The notes under the pieces were generated by a model that saw nothing but the letters and a program-made list of their open reading frames with translations, did not search any database and was not told the origin of the DNA. A DNA stretch of 64,000 nucleotides from Novosphingobium sp. Gsoil 351 (GTDB lineage: Bacteria > Pseudomonadota > Alphaproteobacteria > Sphingomonadales > Sphingomonadaceae): assembly GCF_009707465.1 (NCBI RefSeq), contig NZ_CP046120.1, positions 1,889,501 to 1,953,500 of the forward strand. The letters run 5' to 3'. Positions 15,351 through 24,648 of this stretch are shown piece after piece. The stretch's first letter is position 1. Every line of letters begins with the position of its first letter. The position numbers and the translations under genes were made by a program.

Positions 15351-16238
15351 TTAGATTTCCGTCCCTCGCACCCCCGCGCGGCGTTGCGCCGCGACCAGGG
15401 TGTTGCGCAGCAGGCAGGCGATGGTCATCGGGCCGACCCCGCCGGGCACCGGGGTGATCGCGCCGGCGACGGTGCTCGCCGAGGGGAAGTCGACGTCGCC
15501 GACCAGCTTGGTCTTGCCAGGTTCGGCGCCCGGAACGCGATTGATCCCGACGTCGATGACAGTCGCGCCGGGCTTGAGCCAGTCGCCGGTGACCATGGCG
15601 GGGCGCCCGACCGCGGCGACGACGATGTCGGCGCGGCGGACGACGTCGGCCAGGTCCCTGGTCCGGCTGTGGGCGACGGTCACGGTGCAGCTTTCCTTGA
15701 GCAGCAATTGCGCCATCGGCTTGCCGACGATGTTGGAACGCCCGATCACCACCGCGTCCAGCCCCGCCAGGTCGCCGAGACGATCTTTCAGCAGCATCAG
15801 ACAGCCCAGCGGGGTGCACGGCACGAACCCGTGCAGCCCGGTCGCGAGCCGGCCAGCGTTGACCACGGTGAAGCCGTCGACATCCTTGTCGGGATCGATC
15901 GTGGCGATCACCTTGGCCTCGTTCATGTGCGGCGGCAGCGGCAACTGGACGAGAATGCCGTCGACCGCCGGATCGGCGTTGAGCGCATCGACCAGCGCGA
16001 GCAGTTCGGCCTCGGGGGTATCGGCCGCCAGCTTGTGTTCGAAGCTGGCCATCCCTGCTTCGAGCGTGGCCTTGCCCTTGGAGCGGACGTAGATCTGGCT
16101 CGCCGGGTCCTCGCCGACCAGCACCACCGCCAGCCCGGCCTGGCGTCCGGCCGCGGCCTCGAAGGCGCGCGCCTGGTCGCCGACCTTGCCACGCAAGGTG
16201 GCCGCAAACGCCTTTCCGTCGATCGTCTCCGCCGTCAC
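15351..16238 (-). CDS. folD: Bifunctional methylenetetrahydrofolate dehydrogenase / cyclohydrolase FolD
   Basis: A 295-residue enzyme that oxidises 5,10-methylene-THF with NADP+ and hydrolyses the product to 10-formyl-THF, feeding purine and formyl-Met synthesis. Family signatures are present: the catalytic YVRSKGKA region (Tyr-x3-Lys), the motif [24 protein letters not shown], the NADP-binding [14 protein letters not shown] and the C-terminal [11 protein letters not shown]. The GTG start at 16238 is one base after the stop of the yggT-like gene on the same strand, so the two are likely translated together. Confidence 0.96.
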   Translation of the reverse strand: MTAETIDGKAFAATLRGKVGDQARAFEAAAGRQAGLAVVLVGEDPASQIYVRSKGKATLEAGMASFEHKLAADTPEAELLALVDALNADPAVDGILVQLPLPPHMNEAKVIATIDPDKDVDGFTVVNAGRLATGLHGFVPCTPLGCLMLLKDRLGDLAGLDAVVIGRSNIVGKPMAQLLLKESCTVTVAHSRTRDLADVVRRADIVVAAVGRPAMVTGDWLKPGATVIDVGINRVPGAEPGKTKLVGDVDFPSASTVAGAITPVPGGVGPMTIACLLRNTLVAAQRRAGVRGTEI

Positions 16239-16239
16239 C

Positions 16240-16533
16240 TCAAGTCGCCGCGATCGCTACGTTGCGCAGCACGATCATCACGATCTGGAGGAGAATGATC
16301 AGAACCATCGGCGAAAAGTCGATTGCCCCGGTTGCGGGCATGATCCGCCGGATCGGGCGCAGGATCGGCTCGAGGATCGCATTGATCGCGGTCCACACCG
16401 CATCGACGAAGCCGTTGTGCCGGTTGACCACGTTGAACGCCAGCAGCAGGCTGAGCACGAACTGGATGATCACCGCGACCACGATCACGTTGATCAACAG
16501 GCTGACGATCTCGATCAAGGTATAGAGAAACAC
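16240..16533 (-). CDS. YggT family membrane protein
   Basis: A 97-residue protein with two hydrophobic hairpins separated by a loop containing [12 protein letters not shown] at about 57-68, the signature of the YggT family (EP-x-LRP-x-RR-x-P). Family members have been connected with osmotic or ion homeostasis and cell-division-linked loci, but the biochemical role is unknown. GTG 16533 with AAGG eight bases upstream is chosen, giving a normal length; there is no ATG in the frame near the start. It is coupled to folD (one-base gap). Confidence 0.85.
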   Translation of the reverse strand: MFLYTLIEIVSLLINVIVVAVIIQFVLSLLLAFNVVNRHNGFVDAVWTAINAILEPILRPIRRIMPATGAIDFSPMVLIILLQIVMIVLRNVAIAAT

Positions 16534-16610
16534 CGCGTGCGCCTTGCCGTTGTAGGGTGCGCGCTGCCTAGCGGGACGCGGGCGTGCTAGCAATGAGGCG
16601 ATGGCCGGAT

Positions 16611-17159
16611 TCAGGGCTCGAACGTGACACTCTGGATGTGCCAGCGCAGTTGCGCCGGGGTTGCGCCGTCGACGTCGTTTACCCGGCGCACGACGATCGT
16701 ACCGTGGCGCTCGAAGGAAGCGCCATCCTTGCGTGCGCCGGTGAGGGTCAACGGAACCTCGTAATATAATGACCCCGCCGCGCCCTCGACATCGCCGTCG
16801 CCGACGCCGACGGTGATTGTCTTGTAGTCCGCGAACTGTTTGGCCGACTTTGCCGCGGACGCCCCCGCCCCCCATTGCGCGTCGGCGCGCGCAAAATCGC
16901 GCCGCTCGATCGCGCGGGCCCATTCGAGCAGGACGTTGCGCGCGCCCGTCTCGCCCTTTTCGGCCTCGGGGACGAGAGCGGGGGCCGAGAGTTCGTCGGG
17001 GCTTGGCGTCGAGGTTGGCGGGGTGGTCTCGGCCGGCGACGGCTCGGCGGTGGCGGCCGGCGCCTGCGCGGCCTCGCTCGGCGCGGGGGCGGGCGCGGGC
17101 TGGTTGCAGGCGGAGAGGGCGAGGGCGAGCGCCGCGATGGCCGGAGGAGACTGCTTCAT
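16611..17159 (-). CDS. Pro/Ala-rich lipoprotein, unknown function
   Basis: A 182-residue lipoprotein: signal ending LALSAC (Cys about 18), a 55-residue linker of Pro, Ala, Thr and Glu, then a folded domain of about 110 residues starting near ARNVLLEWARAIERRDFARADAQW. The helix-then-sheet pattern is like an NTF2-type or DUF4019-like domain, but I cannot assign it. The long linker suggests it reaches away from the membrane. It is on the same strand as argB (upstream) and yggT-folD (downstream) with gaps of about 65-80 bases. Confidence 0.72.
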   Translation of the reverse strand: MKQSPPAIAALALALSACNQPAPAPAPSEAAQAPAATAEPSPAETTPPTSTPSPDELSAPALVPEAEKGETGARNVLLEWARAIERRDFARADAQWGAGASAAKSAKQFADYKTITVGVGDGDVEGAAGSLYYEVPLTLTGARKDGASFERHGTIVVRRVNDVDGATPAQLRWHIQSVTFEP

Positions 17160-17223
17160 GGCAGGTTCGACGCGAGGAACCCCGTTCCGTTCCTCACCCA
17201 ACCCGGTTTGACAGGTCTTGGCC

Positions 17224-18120
17224 TCAAACCCGGATCAAGGTCCCCGCGCCGCGGCTGGTGAAGATCTCGAGCAGCAGCGCGTGCGGCACCCGCCCGTCGA
17301 GCACCACCGCCGCCTCGCACCCGGCCTCTACCGCGTGGACGCAGGTTTCCAGCTTGGGGATCATCCCGCCGCGGATCGTGCCGTCGGCCTGGAGCTCGGC
17401 GATCCGCGCCGGGGTCAGGTCGGTGAGGAGCGCGCCCGCCTTGTCGAGCACGCCGGGCACGTCGGTCAGCAGGAACAGTCGCGCCGCGCCCAGCGCCGCG
17501 GCGATCGCCCCGGCCATCGTATCGGCGTTGATGTTGTAGGTCTCGCCGTCCTCGCCCGCGCCGATCGGGGCGACCACCGGGATCATCCCTGCCGCGCACG
17601 TGGTCTCGAGGATCGTGGTGTCGACCCTCGCCGGCTCGCCGACGAACCCGAGGTCGATCGCCTGTTCGATGTTGCTGTCCGGGTCCTTGCTCGTCCGCTC
17701 GACCTTGCGCGCGGTGACCAGGCCCGCGTCCTTGCCCGAAATCCCCAGCGCCTTGCCGCCCGCCCGTGCGATCCAGCCGACCAGCTCCTTGTTGATCGAG
17801 CCCGAAAGGACCATTTCGGCGACCTTGGCGGTCTCGCGATCGGTAACGCGCAGCCCGTCGATAAAGCTGCTTTCGACCCCCAGCTTCTTGAGCATAGCGC
17901 CGATCTGCGGCCCACCGCCGTGGACCACCACCGGATTGATCCCGACCGCTTTCAGCAGCACCACGTCCTGCGCGAAATCGTGCGCGGCTTCGGGATCGCC
18001 CATCGCGTGGCCGCCGTATTTGACCACGAAGGTACGACCGGCATAACGCTGGAGATAGGGCAGCGCCTCGGTCAGCGTCTCGGCTTTGGCGAGCATCGCG
18101 GGATCGGGAACCTGGCTCAT
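17224..18120 (-). CDS. argB: N-acetylglutamate kinase
   Basis: A 298-residue amino-acid kinase for the second step of arginine synthesis (N-acetylglutamate to its 5-phosphate). Conserved blocks are the N-terminal [10 protein letters not shown], the substrate loop [32 protein letters not shown] in part, the NINAD motif ([12 protein letters not shown]) and the C-terminal RGGMIPKLE with catalytic Lys. The N-terminal helix ([23 protein letters not shown] in outline) is the one that builds arginine-sensitive hexamers, so feedback inhibition is likely. ATG 18120 overlaps the stop of the upstream transporter gene (ATGA). Confidence 0.96.
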   Translation of the reverse strand: MSQVPDPAMLAKAETLTEALPYLQRYAGRTFVVKYGGHAMGDPEAAHDFAQDVVLLKAVGINPVVVHGGGPQIGAMLKKLGVESSFIDGLRVTDRETAKVAEMVLSGSINKELVGWIARAGGKALGISGKDAGLVTARKVERTSKDPDSNIEQAIDLGFVGEPARVDTTILETTCAAGMIPVVAPIGAGEDGETYNINADTMAGAIAAALGAARLFLLTDVPGVLDKAGALLTDLTPARIAELQADGTIRGGMIPKLETCVHAVEAGCEAAVVLDGRVPHALLLEIFTSRGAGTLIRV

Positions 18121-18809
18121 CAAGAACGCTTTCCGTCGAGCTGGCGGGAAATGGCGACCACCGCCCAGATGATCAGCGGCACCAGCACCGCCGAAAGCAC
18201 CACCTTGGCCAACATCTGCCCGAGCATCAGATCGAGGATCGGGCGCACGCCCCAGAACGAGGCGGTGATGAAGATCAGGGTATCGACGATCTGGCTGAGC
18301 GCGGCGGCGATGAACCCGCGGAAACCGGCCCAGCGGCTGGCGGTGCCATCCTTCGGCCGCAGCCTGTCGAAAATCCAGATGTTGAGCGTGACCGAGACGC
18401 CATAGGCGGCGATCCCTGCCGCCATCATCCGCCAGCTCTGCCCGACGATGATCGGAAACGCTTCCTTTGCGGGGGGATACATGCCCGGATCGGTCGGGAG
18501 TTGCAGCACCAGTAGTGCAAGTAGGATGGCGATCGTCAGCGGCACGAACCCGAACCGCACCAACCGGTCGGCGGTGGCCTTGCCATGCAGTTCGGCGATC
18601 GCGCTCGATATCGCCACAAGGGTCAGGAACGGAAAGATTCCCGCTTCCACCGCCAGCGGCCCCAGCGCGACCTGCTTGGCCCCCAGGAACCCGCCCAGCG
18701 GCACCATCCCGCCATACAGGATCGCGAACAGGAACAGCGAACGCGGGATCGAGAGCGCGCTTTGGGCGGGCGTTTGCAAAGGCGCCAGTGCGGGGGAAGG
18801 ACTATCCAT
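18120..18809 (-). CDS. Queuosine precursor transporter (YhhQ/VUT family)
   Basis: A 229-residue membrane protein with about six helices. Characteristic features are the N-terminal [24 protein letters not shown] region, the intramembrane [14 protein letters not shown] and the late [16 protein letters not shown], which match the YhhQ/QPTR family that takes up preQ0/preQ1 for queuosine in tRNA. Length is typical. It overlaps argB by the ATGA arrangement and so shares its transcript, although the functions are unrelated. It is divergent from the nucleoside transporter gene. Confidence 0.86.
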   Translation of the reverse strand: MDSPSPALAPLQTPAQSALSIPRSLFLFAILYGGMVPLGGFLGAKQVALGPLAVEAGIFPFLTLVAISSAIAELHGKATADRLVRFGFVPLTIAILLALLVLQLPTDPGMYPPAKEAFPIIVGQSWRMMAAGIAAYGVSVTLNIWIFDRLRPKDGTASRWAGFRGFIAAALSQIVDTLIFITASFWGVRPILDLMLGQMLAKVVLSAVLVPLIIWAVVAISRQLDGKRS

Positions 18810-18893
18810 CGCGGCCCGATAGCGGGATTTTGACCGTCCGCCAAATCCCCCCTAACACCCTGCCTGCCAACAGGGTCCGGAGCCTCAATCCCG

Positions 18894-20213
18894 ATGCGTG
18901 TCGTCTATTCCCTCCTCGGGATCGCCTTGATCTTGGCTCTCGCCTTCGCGCTGTCGAGCAATCGCCGCGCGATCCGCCCGCGGGTGGTCGCCGCGGCGTT
19001 CGCGCTGCAGGCGGGGTTCGCCGCGATGGTGCTCTATGTCCCGTGGGGCAACGCCGCGCTGCAGGGAGCCGCGCACGGGGTCGAGAACCTGCTCGGCTAT
19101 GCCAAGGCTGGGATCGACTTCCTGTTTGGCCCGCTCGCCAAACCCGAGATCGGCGGGCAGAGCTTTGCCATCGCCGCGCTGCCGGTGATCATCTTCTTCG
19201 CCGCGCTGATCAGTATCCTCTACTATCTCGGGATCATGCAGCTCATCATCCGCTGGATCGGCGGCGCGCTCGAGCAGATCACCGGGATCAGCAAGGTCGA
19301 GAGCCTGACCGCAGCTGCCAACATCTTCGTCGGGCAGAGCGAGAGCCCGCTGGTGATCCGGCCTTATCTCGCCGCGCTCAACCAATCGCAGCTGTTCCTG
19401 GTGATGACCGTGGGCATGGCGGGTGTCGCGGGGACGATCCTGGCAGCCTACGCCAGCATGGGCATCCGCATCGACTATCTCGTCGCCGCCGCGTTCATGA
19501 GCGCGCCGGGCGGCATCCTGATGGCAAAGCTCATCATGCCCGACGAGCCACCGCGGATTGAGCCCGACCCCGAGGTTCGCGCGGCGATAGCCGACGAGAT
19601 TTCCGAGGGCGGGCCCGTTGCGGGTGATCCGCTGACCAACCCGCACGATCCCGCGACGATCGAGCCCTCGCCGGTCGAGCCTGACGAGGAGCGCCCCGCC
19701 AATATCATCATGGCCGCGAGCCAGGGCGCGCAGACCGGCGTGAAGCTGGCCGTCGCGGTGGGCGCGATGGTGCTCGCTTTCGTCGCGCTGGTCGCATTGG
19801 CCAACGGCATCCTCGGCGGGATCGGCGCGTGGTTCGGCTATCCCGAGCTCAGCTTCCAGGGCATCATCGGCTACGCCTTCGCTCCGATCATGTGGCTGCT
19901 GGGAGCCGCAAGCTGGACCGAGGCGCTGCACGCCGGCAGCCTGTTCGGGACCAAGCTGGTGCTCAACGAATTCGTCGCGTTCATCGAGCTCGGCAAGGAC
20001 GGCGTCCTGTCGCCGCATATGGTCGCGGTGGTGACGTTCGCGCTGTGCGGCTTCGCCAACTTCAGCTCGATCGCGATCCAGATGGCGGTGACCGGCGGCC
20101 TCGCCCCGAATCAGCGCCCGCACATCGCCCGGCTGGGGATCAAGGCGCTGGTCGCCGGGAGCCTGAGCAACCTGCTGAGCGCGGCGTTGGCGGGGCTGTT
20201 CTTGTCGCTTTGA
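18894..20213 (+). CDS. nupC: Concentrative nucleoside transporter (NupC/CNT family)
   Basis: A 439-residue polytopic inner-membrane symporter. The CNT pattern is clear: repeated hairpin motif NIFVGQSESPLVIRPYL, the GIMQLIIRW region, SAPGGILMAKL, then after a hydrophilic loop (about 220-270, rich in Pro and Glu) the second repeat with GTKLVLNEFVAF and ALCGFANFSSIAIQ. CNT proteins import nucleosides with Na+ or H+. The variable central loop is longer than in E. coli NupC. The ATG at 18894 starts the first helix. It ends convergently with mutS. Confidence 0.94.
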   Translation: MRVVYSLLGIALILALAFALSSNRRAIRPRVVAAAFALQAGFAAMVLYVPWGNAALQGAAHGVENLLGYAKAGIDFLFGPLAKPEIGGQSFAIAALPVIIFFAALISILYYLGIMQLIIRWIGGALEQITGISKVESLTAAANIFVGQSESPLVIRPYLAALNQSQLFLVMTVGMAGVAGTILAAYASMGIRIDYLVAAAFMSAPGGILMAKLIMPDEPPRIEPDPEVRAAIADEISEGGPVAGDPLTNPHDPATIEPSPVEPDEERPANIIMAASQGAQTGVKLAVAVGAMVLAFVALVALANGILGGIGAWFGYPELSFQGIIGYAFAPIMWLLGAASWTEALHAGSLFGTKLVLNEFVAFIELGKDGVLSPHMVAVVTFALCGFANFSSIAIQMAVTGGLAPNQRPHIARLGIKALVAGSLSNLLSAALAGLFLSL

Positions 20214-20280
20214 GGGAGTTGAAAGGGGCGGCGTCCGAACGCGCCCCCTCTCCCAGCCCTTTGCCCTGAAGGGGCGAGGG

Positions 20281-22878
20281 CTAGTCCCCCGCTTCGTGCT
20301 TCAGCCGGTATAGCTCCTCCAGCGCCTCCCGCGGACTCAGCGCGTCGACATCGAGCGCCTTGAGCCGCTCGCGCAGTTCGTCGCAGACCTCCTCCTCGGC
20401 CGCCAGCGCCGCGGCGAACAGCGGCAGGTCGTCCAGCCCCGCGGCCAGCCCGCCGGTTGCCGCGCGGCCCTTTTCCAGCTTGTCGAGCACCGCCTTGGCG
20501 CGCTTGAGCACGGGCGGCGAAACACCGGCCAGCCGCGCCACCGCAAGACCGTAGCTGCGATCCGCCGGGCCTTCGGCGACTTCGTGCAACAGCACCAGAT
20601 CGCCTTTCCATTCGCGCGCGCGAACGTGGTGGAGCGACAGCGCCTCGCATGTCTCGGCGAGGCGCGCCAGTTCATGATAGTGCGTGGCGAACAGGCAGCG
20701 GCAGCGGTTGGTCTCATGGACCGCCTCGACCACCGCCCAGGCCAGCGCCAACCCGTCGTAGGTCGAAGTGCCCCGCCCAACCTCGTCGAGGATCACGAAC
20801 GAGCGCTCGGTCGCCTGGGAAAGGATCGCCGCGGTCTCGACCATCTCGACCATGAACGTCGACCTGCCCCGCGCAAGGTTGTCGCTCGCTCCGACCCGGC
20901 TGAACAGGCGATCGACCAGGCCGATGGTGGCGCTGGTCGCGGGCACGAACCCGCCCGCCTGGGCGAGGAGCACGATCAGGGCATTTTGGCGGAGAAAGGT
21001 CGACTTGCCCCCCATGTTCGGCCCGCCAACCACCCACAATCGGTCGCCAAGCGACAGCGTGCAGTCGTTCGCCACGAACCGTTCGCCCGCCTTGTCGAGC
21101 GCGGCCTCGACCACCGGATGACGCCCGCCCTCGATCGTCAGCACCGGCTCGGCGACGATCCGCGGCAGCGCCCAGCGCCCCTGGGCGGCGCGCTCGGCCT
21201 GGCCTGCGGCAACGTCGATCCGGGCGAGTGCGGCGGCGGTGGCGGCGATGGCCTGGCGGGATTGCGCCACTTGGCCGACCAGTTCCTCGAAATGCGCCTC
21301 TTCAGCCGCCAGCGCGTGGCCCGCGGCCTCGGCGATCCGGCTCGCCTCCTCGTGCAGCGCGAGCGCGTTGAAGCGCACTGCGCCGGCCATCGTCTGGCGA
21401 TGGGTGAAGCCCGAATCCGCCGCCATCAGCCGGTCGGCATGCTTGGCCGGAACCTCTACGAAATAGCCGAGCACGCCGTTGTGTCGGATCTTGAGCGAGG
21501 GCGTGGCGGTCTCGTCGCGGTACCTGGCTTCGAGCGCGGCGATCGCGCGACGGGCATGGCCGCTGGTGCGGCGCAATTCGTCGAGTGCGTGGTCGTAGCC
21601 TTCGGCGATATAGCCGCCCTGATCGCGCGTCGTGGGCGGCGCGGGCACCAGCGCGCGGCTCAGCAGATCGACCAGCGCGCCGTGCCCGCCCAGCGCGGGG
21701 AGCAGCGCGTTGAGAAGCGCGGGCCGATCCTCGCGTTTTTGCAGGTGATCGCGCACGCGGCGCGCCTCGCTCAATCCATCGCGCAACTGGCCGAGGTCGC
21801 GCGGACTGCCCCGCCCCGCCGCTACTCTTCCCAAAGCTCGCCCGATATCCGGCGCGGCGCGCAGCATCACGCGCAGATCGCCGCGCAGCAGCGAATCGTC
21901 GTGGAGCCAGCTCACCAATTCGAGCCGGGCGTTGATCGCCGCAGAATCGGTCAGCGGGGCGGACAAGTCCTCGGCCAGTTGCCGCGCCCCGGCCCCGGTC
22001 ACGCAGCGGTCGATCGCTTCGATCAGGCTGCCCTTGCGCGCGCCGCCTTGCGTCGAGAGAATCTCCAGACTGACGCGCGTCGCCTCGTCCATCGCCAGCG
22101 CCGCGTCGCCGCCGCGCACCTCGGGCGGCAGCAGCAGCGGAAGCGCGCCGCGCCCGACATGGTCGAGATAACCCAGCAGGCCCCCGGCGGCCGCCAGCAT
22201 CGCCCGCCCGAAGCTGCCGAACCCCTCGAGCGTCGCGACCCCGTGCGCGGCCTTGAGCCGCCGCTCGCCCGATTCGCTGGTGAAGTCCGCCGCGCTGCGC
22301 GCGATCGCCCCGTCGGGCGCCGCCCAGCCCTCGGGCGCGACCACTTCGCTTGGGCCAAGCCGCGCCAGCGCCGCGCCCAACGCATCGGGTACGCACTCTT
22401 CCAGCTCCATCCGCCCGGTCGAGATGTCGCACGCCGCGATCCCGCAAAGCCCGCGCACCTCGCACACCGCCGCCAGCACATTGGCGCGGCGCGGTTCGAG
22501 CAGCGCTTCTTCCGTCAGCGTCCCGGCGGTGACGAAACGGACGATGTCGCGCGCGACCAGCGTCTTGGCCCCGCCGCGCTTTTTTGCGGCCTCGGGAGTC
22601 TCGACCTGTTCGGCGATCGCCACCCGGCAGCCTGCCTTGATCAGCCGCGCTAGATAGCCCTCGGCGGCGTGGACCGGCACCCCGCACATCGGGATCGGCG
22701 CGCCGCCGTGCTCGCCGCGGCTGGTCAGCGCGATGTCGAGCACTTGCGCCGCGACCCTGGCATCGTCGAAGAACAGCTCGAAGAAATCGCCCATTCGGTA
22801 GAACAGCAGACAATCGGCCGCCTGCGCCTTGAGCGCGAGATATTGCGCCATCATGGGGGTTGCGGCTATGGGGCTCAC
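20281..22878 (-). CDS. mutS: DNA mismatch repair protein MutS
   Basis: An 865-residue MutS with all domains. The N-terminal mismatch-reading motif GDFFELFFDDA holds the Phe-x-Glu wedge; the connector, lever and clamp follow. The C-terminal ATPase has Walker A GGPNMGGKST, the NLARGRSTFMVEM signal, the Walker B VILDEVGRGTSTYDG and the ATHYHEL switch. The start is GTG 22878 with AGG seven bases upstream, directly before the family-typical TPMMAQYLALK; an in-frame ATG at 22926 would add 16 residues not seen in the family. It is divergent from the membrane protein gene at 22957, leaving only about 78 bases for both promoters. Confidence 0.97.
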   Translation of the reverse strand: MSPIAATPMMAQYLALKAQAADCLLFYRMGDFFELFFDDARVAAQVLDIALTSRGEHGGAPIPMCGVPVHAAEGYLARLIKAGCRVAIAEQVETPEAAKKRGGAKTLVARDIVRFVTAGTLTEEALLEPRRANVLAAVCEVRGLCGIAACDISTGRMELEECVPDALGAALARLGPSEVVAPEGWAAPDGAIARSAADFTSESGERRLKAAHGVATLEGFGSFGRAMLAAAGGLLGYLDHVGRGALPLLLPPEVRGGDAALAMDEATRVSLEILSTQGGARKGSLIEAIDRCVTGAGARQLAEDLSAPLTDSAAINARLELVSWLHDDSLLRGDLRVMLRAAPDIGRALGRVAAGRGSPRDLGQLRDGLSEARRVRDHLQKREDRPALLNALLPALGGHGALVDLLSRALVPAPPTTRDQGGYIAEGYDHALDELRRTSGHARRAIAALEARYRDETATPSLKIRHNGVLGYFVEVPAKHADRLMAADSGFTHRQTMAGAVRFNALALHEEASRIAEAAGHALAAEEAHFEELVGQVAQSRQAIAATAAALARIDVAAGQAERAAQGRWALPRIVAEPVLTIEGGRHPVVEAALDKAGERFVANDCTLSLGDRLWVVGGPNMGGKSTFLRQNALIVLLAQAGGFVPATSATIGLVDRLFSRVGASDNLARGRSTFMVEMVETAAILSQATERSFVILDEVGRGTSTYDGLALAWAVVEAVHETNRCRCLFATHYHELARLAETCEALSLHHVRAREWKGDLVLLHEVAEGPADRSYGLAVARLAGVSPPVLKRAKAVLDKLEKGRAATGGLAAGLDDLPLFAAALAAEEEVCDELRERLKALDVDALSPREALEELYRLKHEAGD

Positions 22879-22956
22879 GGGCAGCCTGGCGGGTCCGAGT
22901 GGGAACGAGCCACCTAGACCAGGCATCCGGCATTCTCAAATCGGTGACGGGAACTC

Positions 22957-24567
22957 ATGCACAGTCGTGAAGCATTGGCGCTAGGGCGCGACGCGGCGGT
23001 GCTGCAGTGGCTACGCGCGCCGTGGCTCATGGCCGCCATCGCGGTACTGTGCCTGCCCTATCTGCTGGTCACCGTACCACCGCTGATCGACCTGCCCGGC
23101 CACCTCGGCGCCGCGGCGATCGAGGCCGCCGCGCCGGGCAGCCCACTCCACCAGTACTGGAACTGGCAGTGGGCCTACTCGCTCAACATGGGCGGCGAAG
23201 TGCTGATGAAGCTGCTCGCCGATTCGTTCGGACTGGTCGCGGCGGGCTGGTGGAGCGCGGTGATCGCCACGGTCCTGTTCGCCGCCGGCTGCGTCGCCGC
23301 GATCCGCGCGGTCAATCCCCGGGGCGCATTCGGGCTCGGCTGGGCGCTGATCTTCGTGTTCAGCTATCCGCTGCTGATGGGTTTCATCAACTACGTGCTG
23401 GCCACGGGGCTGGCGCTGCTGGCTTTCGCCGCGTGGGTGACCTGGCGCGACAGGCCGGGCCGCCGGATCGCCTTGTTGCTGATCGCCCAGCCCATTCTGC
23501 TGACCTGCCACGCCGTCGGCGGCGCGATGCTCCCCTTGCTGGTCGCCACCTACAGCGTGGGCGCGGCGCTCGACGATCGCGGCGGCGGCTGGCGCGACGG
23601 CGCGAAGCGAGTGCTGCGCGAATGCTGGCCGCTGCTCGCTACCTTCGCGACGATGGCGCTGTGGAAACTCGCCGCGCCTGCGGGCAAGGGCGGCCTCAAG
23701 TGGTACGGCGCGCAAAAACTGCTCGCCTTTCCGTTCGCCCTGCGCGACCAGAACCAGATCCTCGACGTTGGTTCGCTGGTGGTGTGCGGCCTGGTACTCA
23801 TCGTCGGAGCCGCGATCGGCGCGCGCTGGACGTGGCGCCAGGGCCTGCCCGCGCTGGCGCTGGCGGTGCTGTTCGCGATCGCACCGGGCGCGATCGACGG
23901 CAGCGCGCTGGTCGACGTTCGGCTGCTGCCGGTCGCGATCATGCTGGCGCTGGGGTTCCAGGATTGGAGCCGAGTCGATGCGGGCGTGGCGCGCGCGGTC
24001 GCGCTGGCCGGAGTGGGGCTGCTGGTGGTGCGGCTGGGCACCACGGCTTACGGCTTTGCCGCCTATGACGCCGACTACCGCGCGCAGCTTGCCGCGCTCA
24101 ATCGCGTCCAGCCGGGCGCCAAGGTGCTCGCGCTGGTCGAGCACACCTGCCTGCGCGAAAGCTGGCGGACCCCGCGTACCGATCACCTGCCCAGCCTCGC
24201 CAGCGTCTATCGCGGGGCTTGGACCAACGACAACTGGGCGGTGCCGGGGCTGCACATGCTCACTCCGAAGTTCCGTCCGGGGCGGAACTACACCGCCGAC
24301 CCGTCCACCTTCGTGTGGTCGCCGGGTTGCTCGGGCGGCAAGCGCCTGCGCGGGATCGACCAGGCGATGCGCAAGGCCCCGCTCGACAAGTTCGACTATG
24401 TCTGGCTGATCGACACCGGCAAACCCCGCCACCAGGACAAGCGCCTCGCCCCGGTGTGGCGCTCGGGCCGCAGCACGCTCTATGCGGTCAAGGCGCGTAC
24501 CAACGTGCTGGGCGGTCAGGCGATGGCCAAGTCGAGCGTGCGAGTGCGGGTGCGCAACAAGGGCTGA
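22957..24567 (+). CDS. Polytopic membrane protein, GT-C-like, unknown
   Basis: A 536-residue protein with roughly ten hydrophobic helices in the first 375 residues and a soluble C-terminal domain of about 150 residues. The first periplasmic loop contains DLPGHLGAA, an acidic loop after helix one that recalls lipid-linked sugar transferases of the GT-C fold, but the match is too weak to name a family. The C-terminal part has conserved-looking Cys and Trp residues (HTCLRESWRTPRTDH, PGCSGGKR). It precedes maeB by about 80 bases. The function is unknown; a glycosyltransferase or a membrane assembly role is possible. Confidence 0.75.
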   Translation: MHSREALALGRDAAVLQWLRAPWLMAAIAVLCLPYLLVTVPPLIDLPGHLGAAAIEAAAPGSPLHQYWNWQWAYSLNMGGEVLMKLLADSFGLVAAGWWSAVIATVLFAAGCVAAIRAVNPRGAFGLGWALIFVFSYPLLMGFINYVLATGLALLAFAAWVTWRDRPGRRIALLLIAQPILLTCHAVGGAMLPLLVATYSVGAALDDRGGGWRDGAKRVLRECWPLLATFATMALWKLAAPAGKGGLKWYGAQKLLAFPFALRDQNQILDVGSLVVCGLVLIVGAAIGARWTWRQGLPALALAVLFAIAPGAIDGSALVDVRLLPVAIMLALGFQDWSRVDAGVARAVALAGVGLLVVRLGTTAYGFAAYDADYRAQLAALNRVQPGAKVLALVEHTCLRESWRTPRTDHLPSLASVYRGAWTNDNWAVPGLHMLTPKFRPGRNYTADPSTFVWSPGCSGGKRLRGIDQAMRKAPLDKFDYVWLIDTGKPRHQDKRLAPVWRSGRSTLYAVKARTNVLGGQAMAKSSVRVRVRNKG

Positions 24568-24648
24568 TTCCCCTCCCAACCCCGGTTGCCGCGCGGCGCG
24601 TCCCGTCCTAGACCTTTGCGGCGCGCGGGGCGACAGGGGTTTTTGGGC

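Noticed and set aside
20584..22653. 689-codon open frame antisense to mutS
   Set aside because: It mirrors the codon bias of mutS on the other strand; its translation is Arg/Gln/His-rich with no domain. High GC leaves such antisense frames open.
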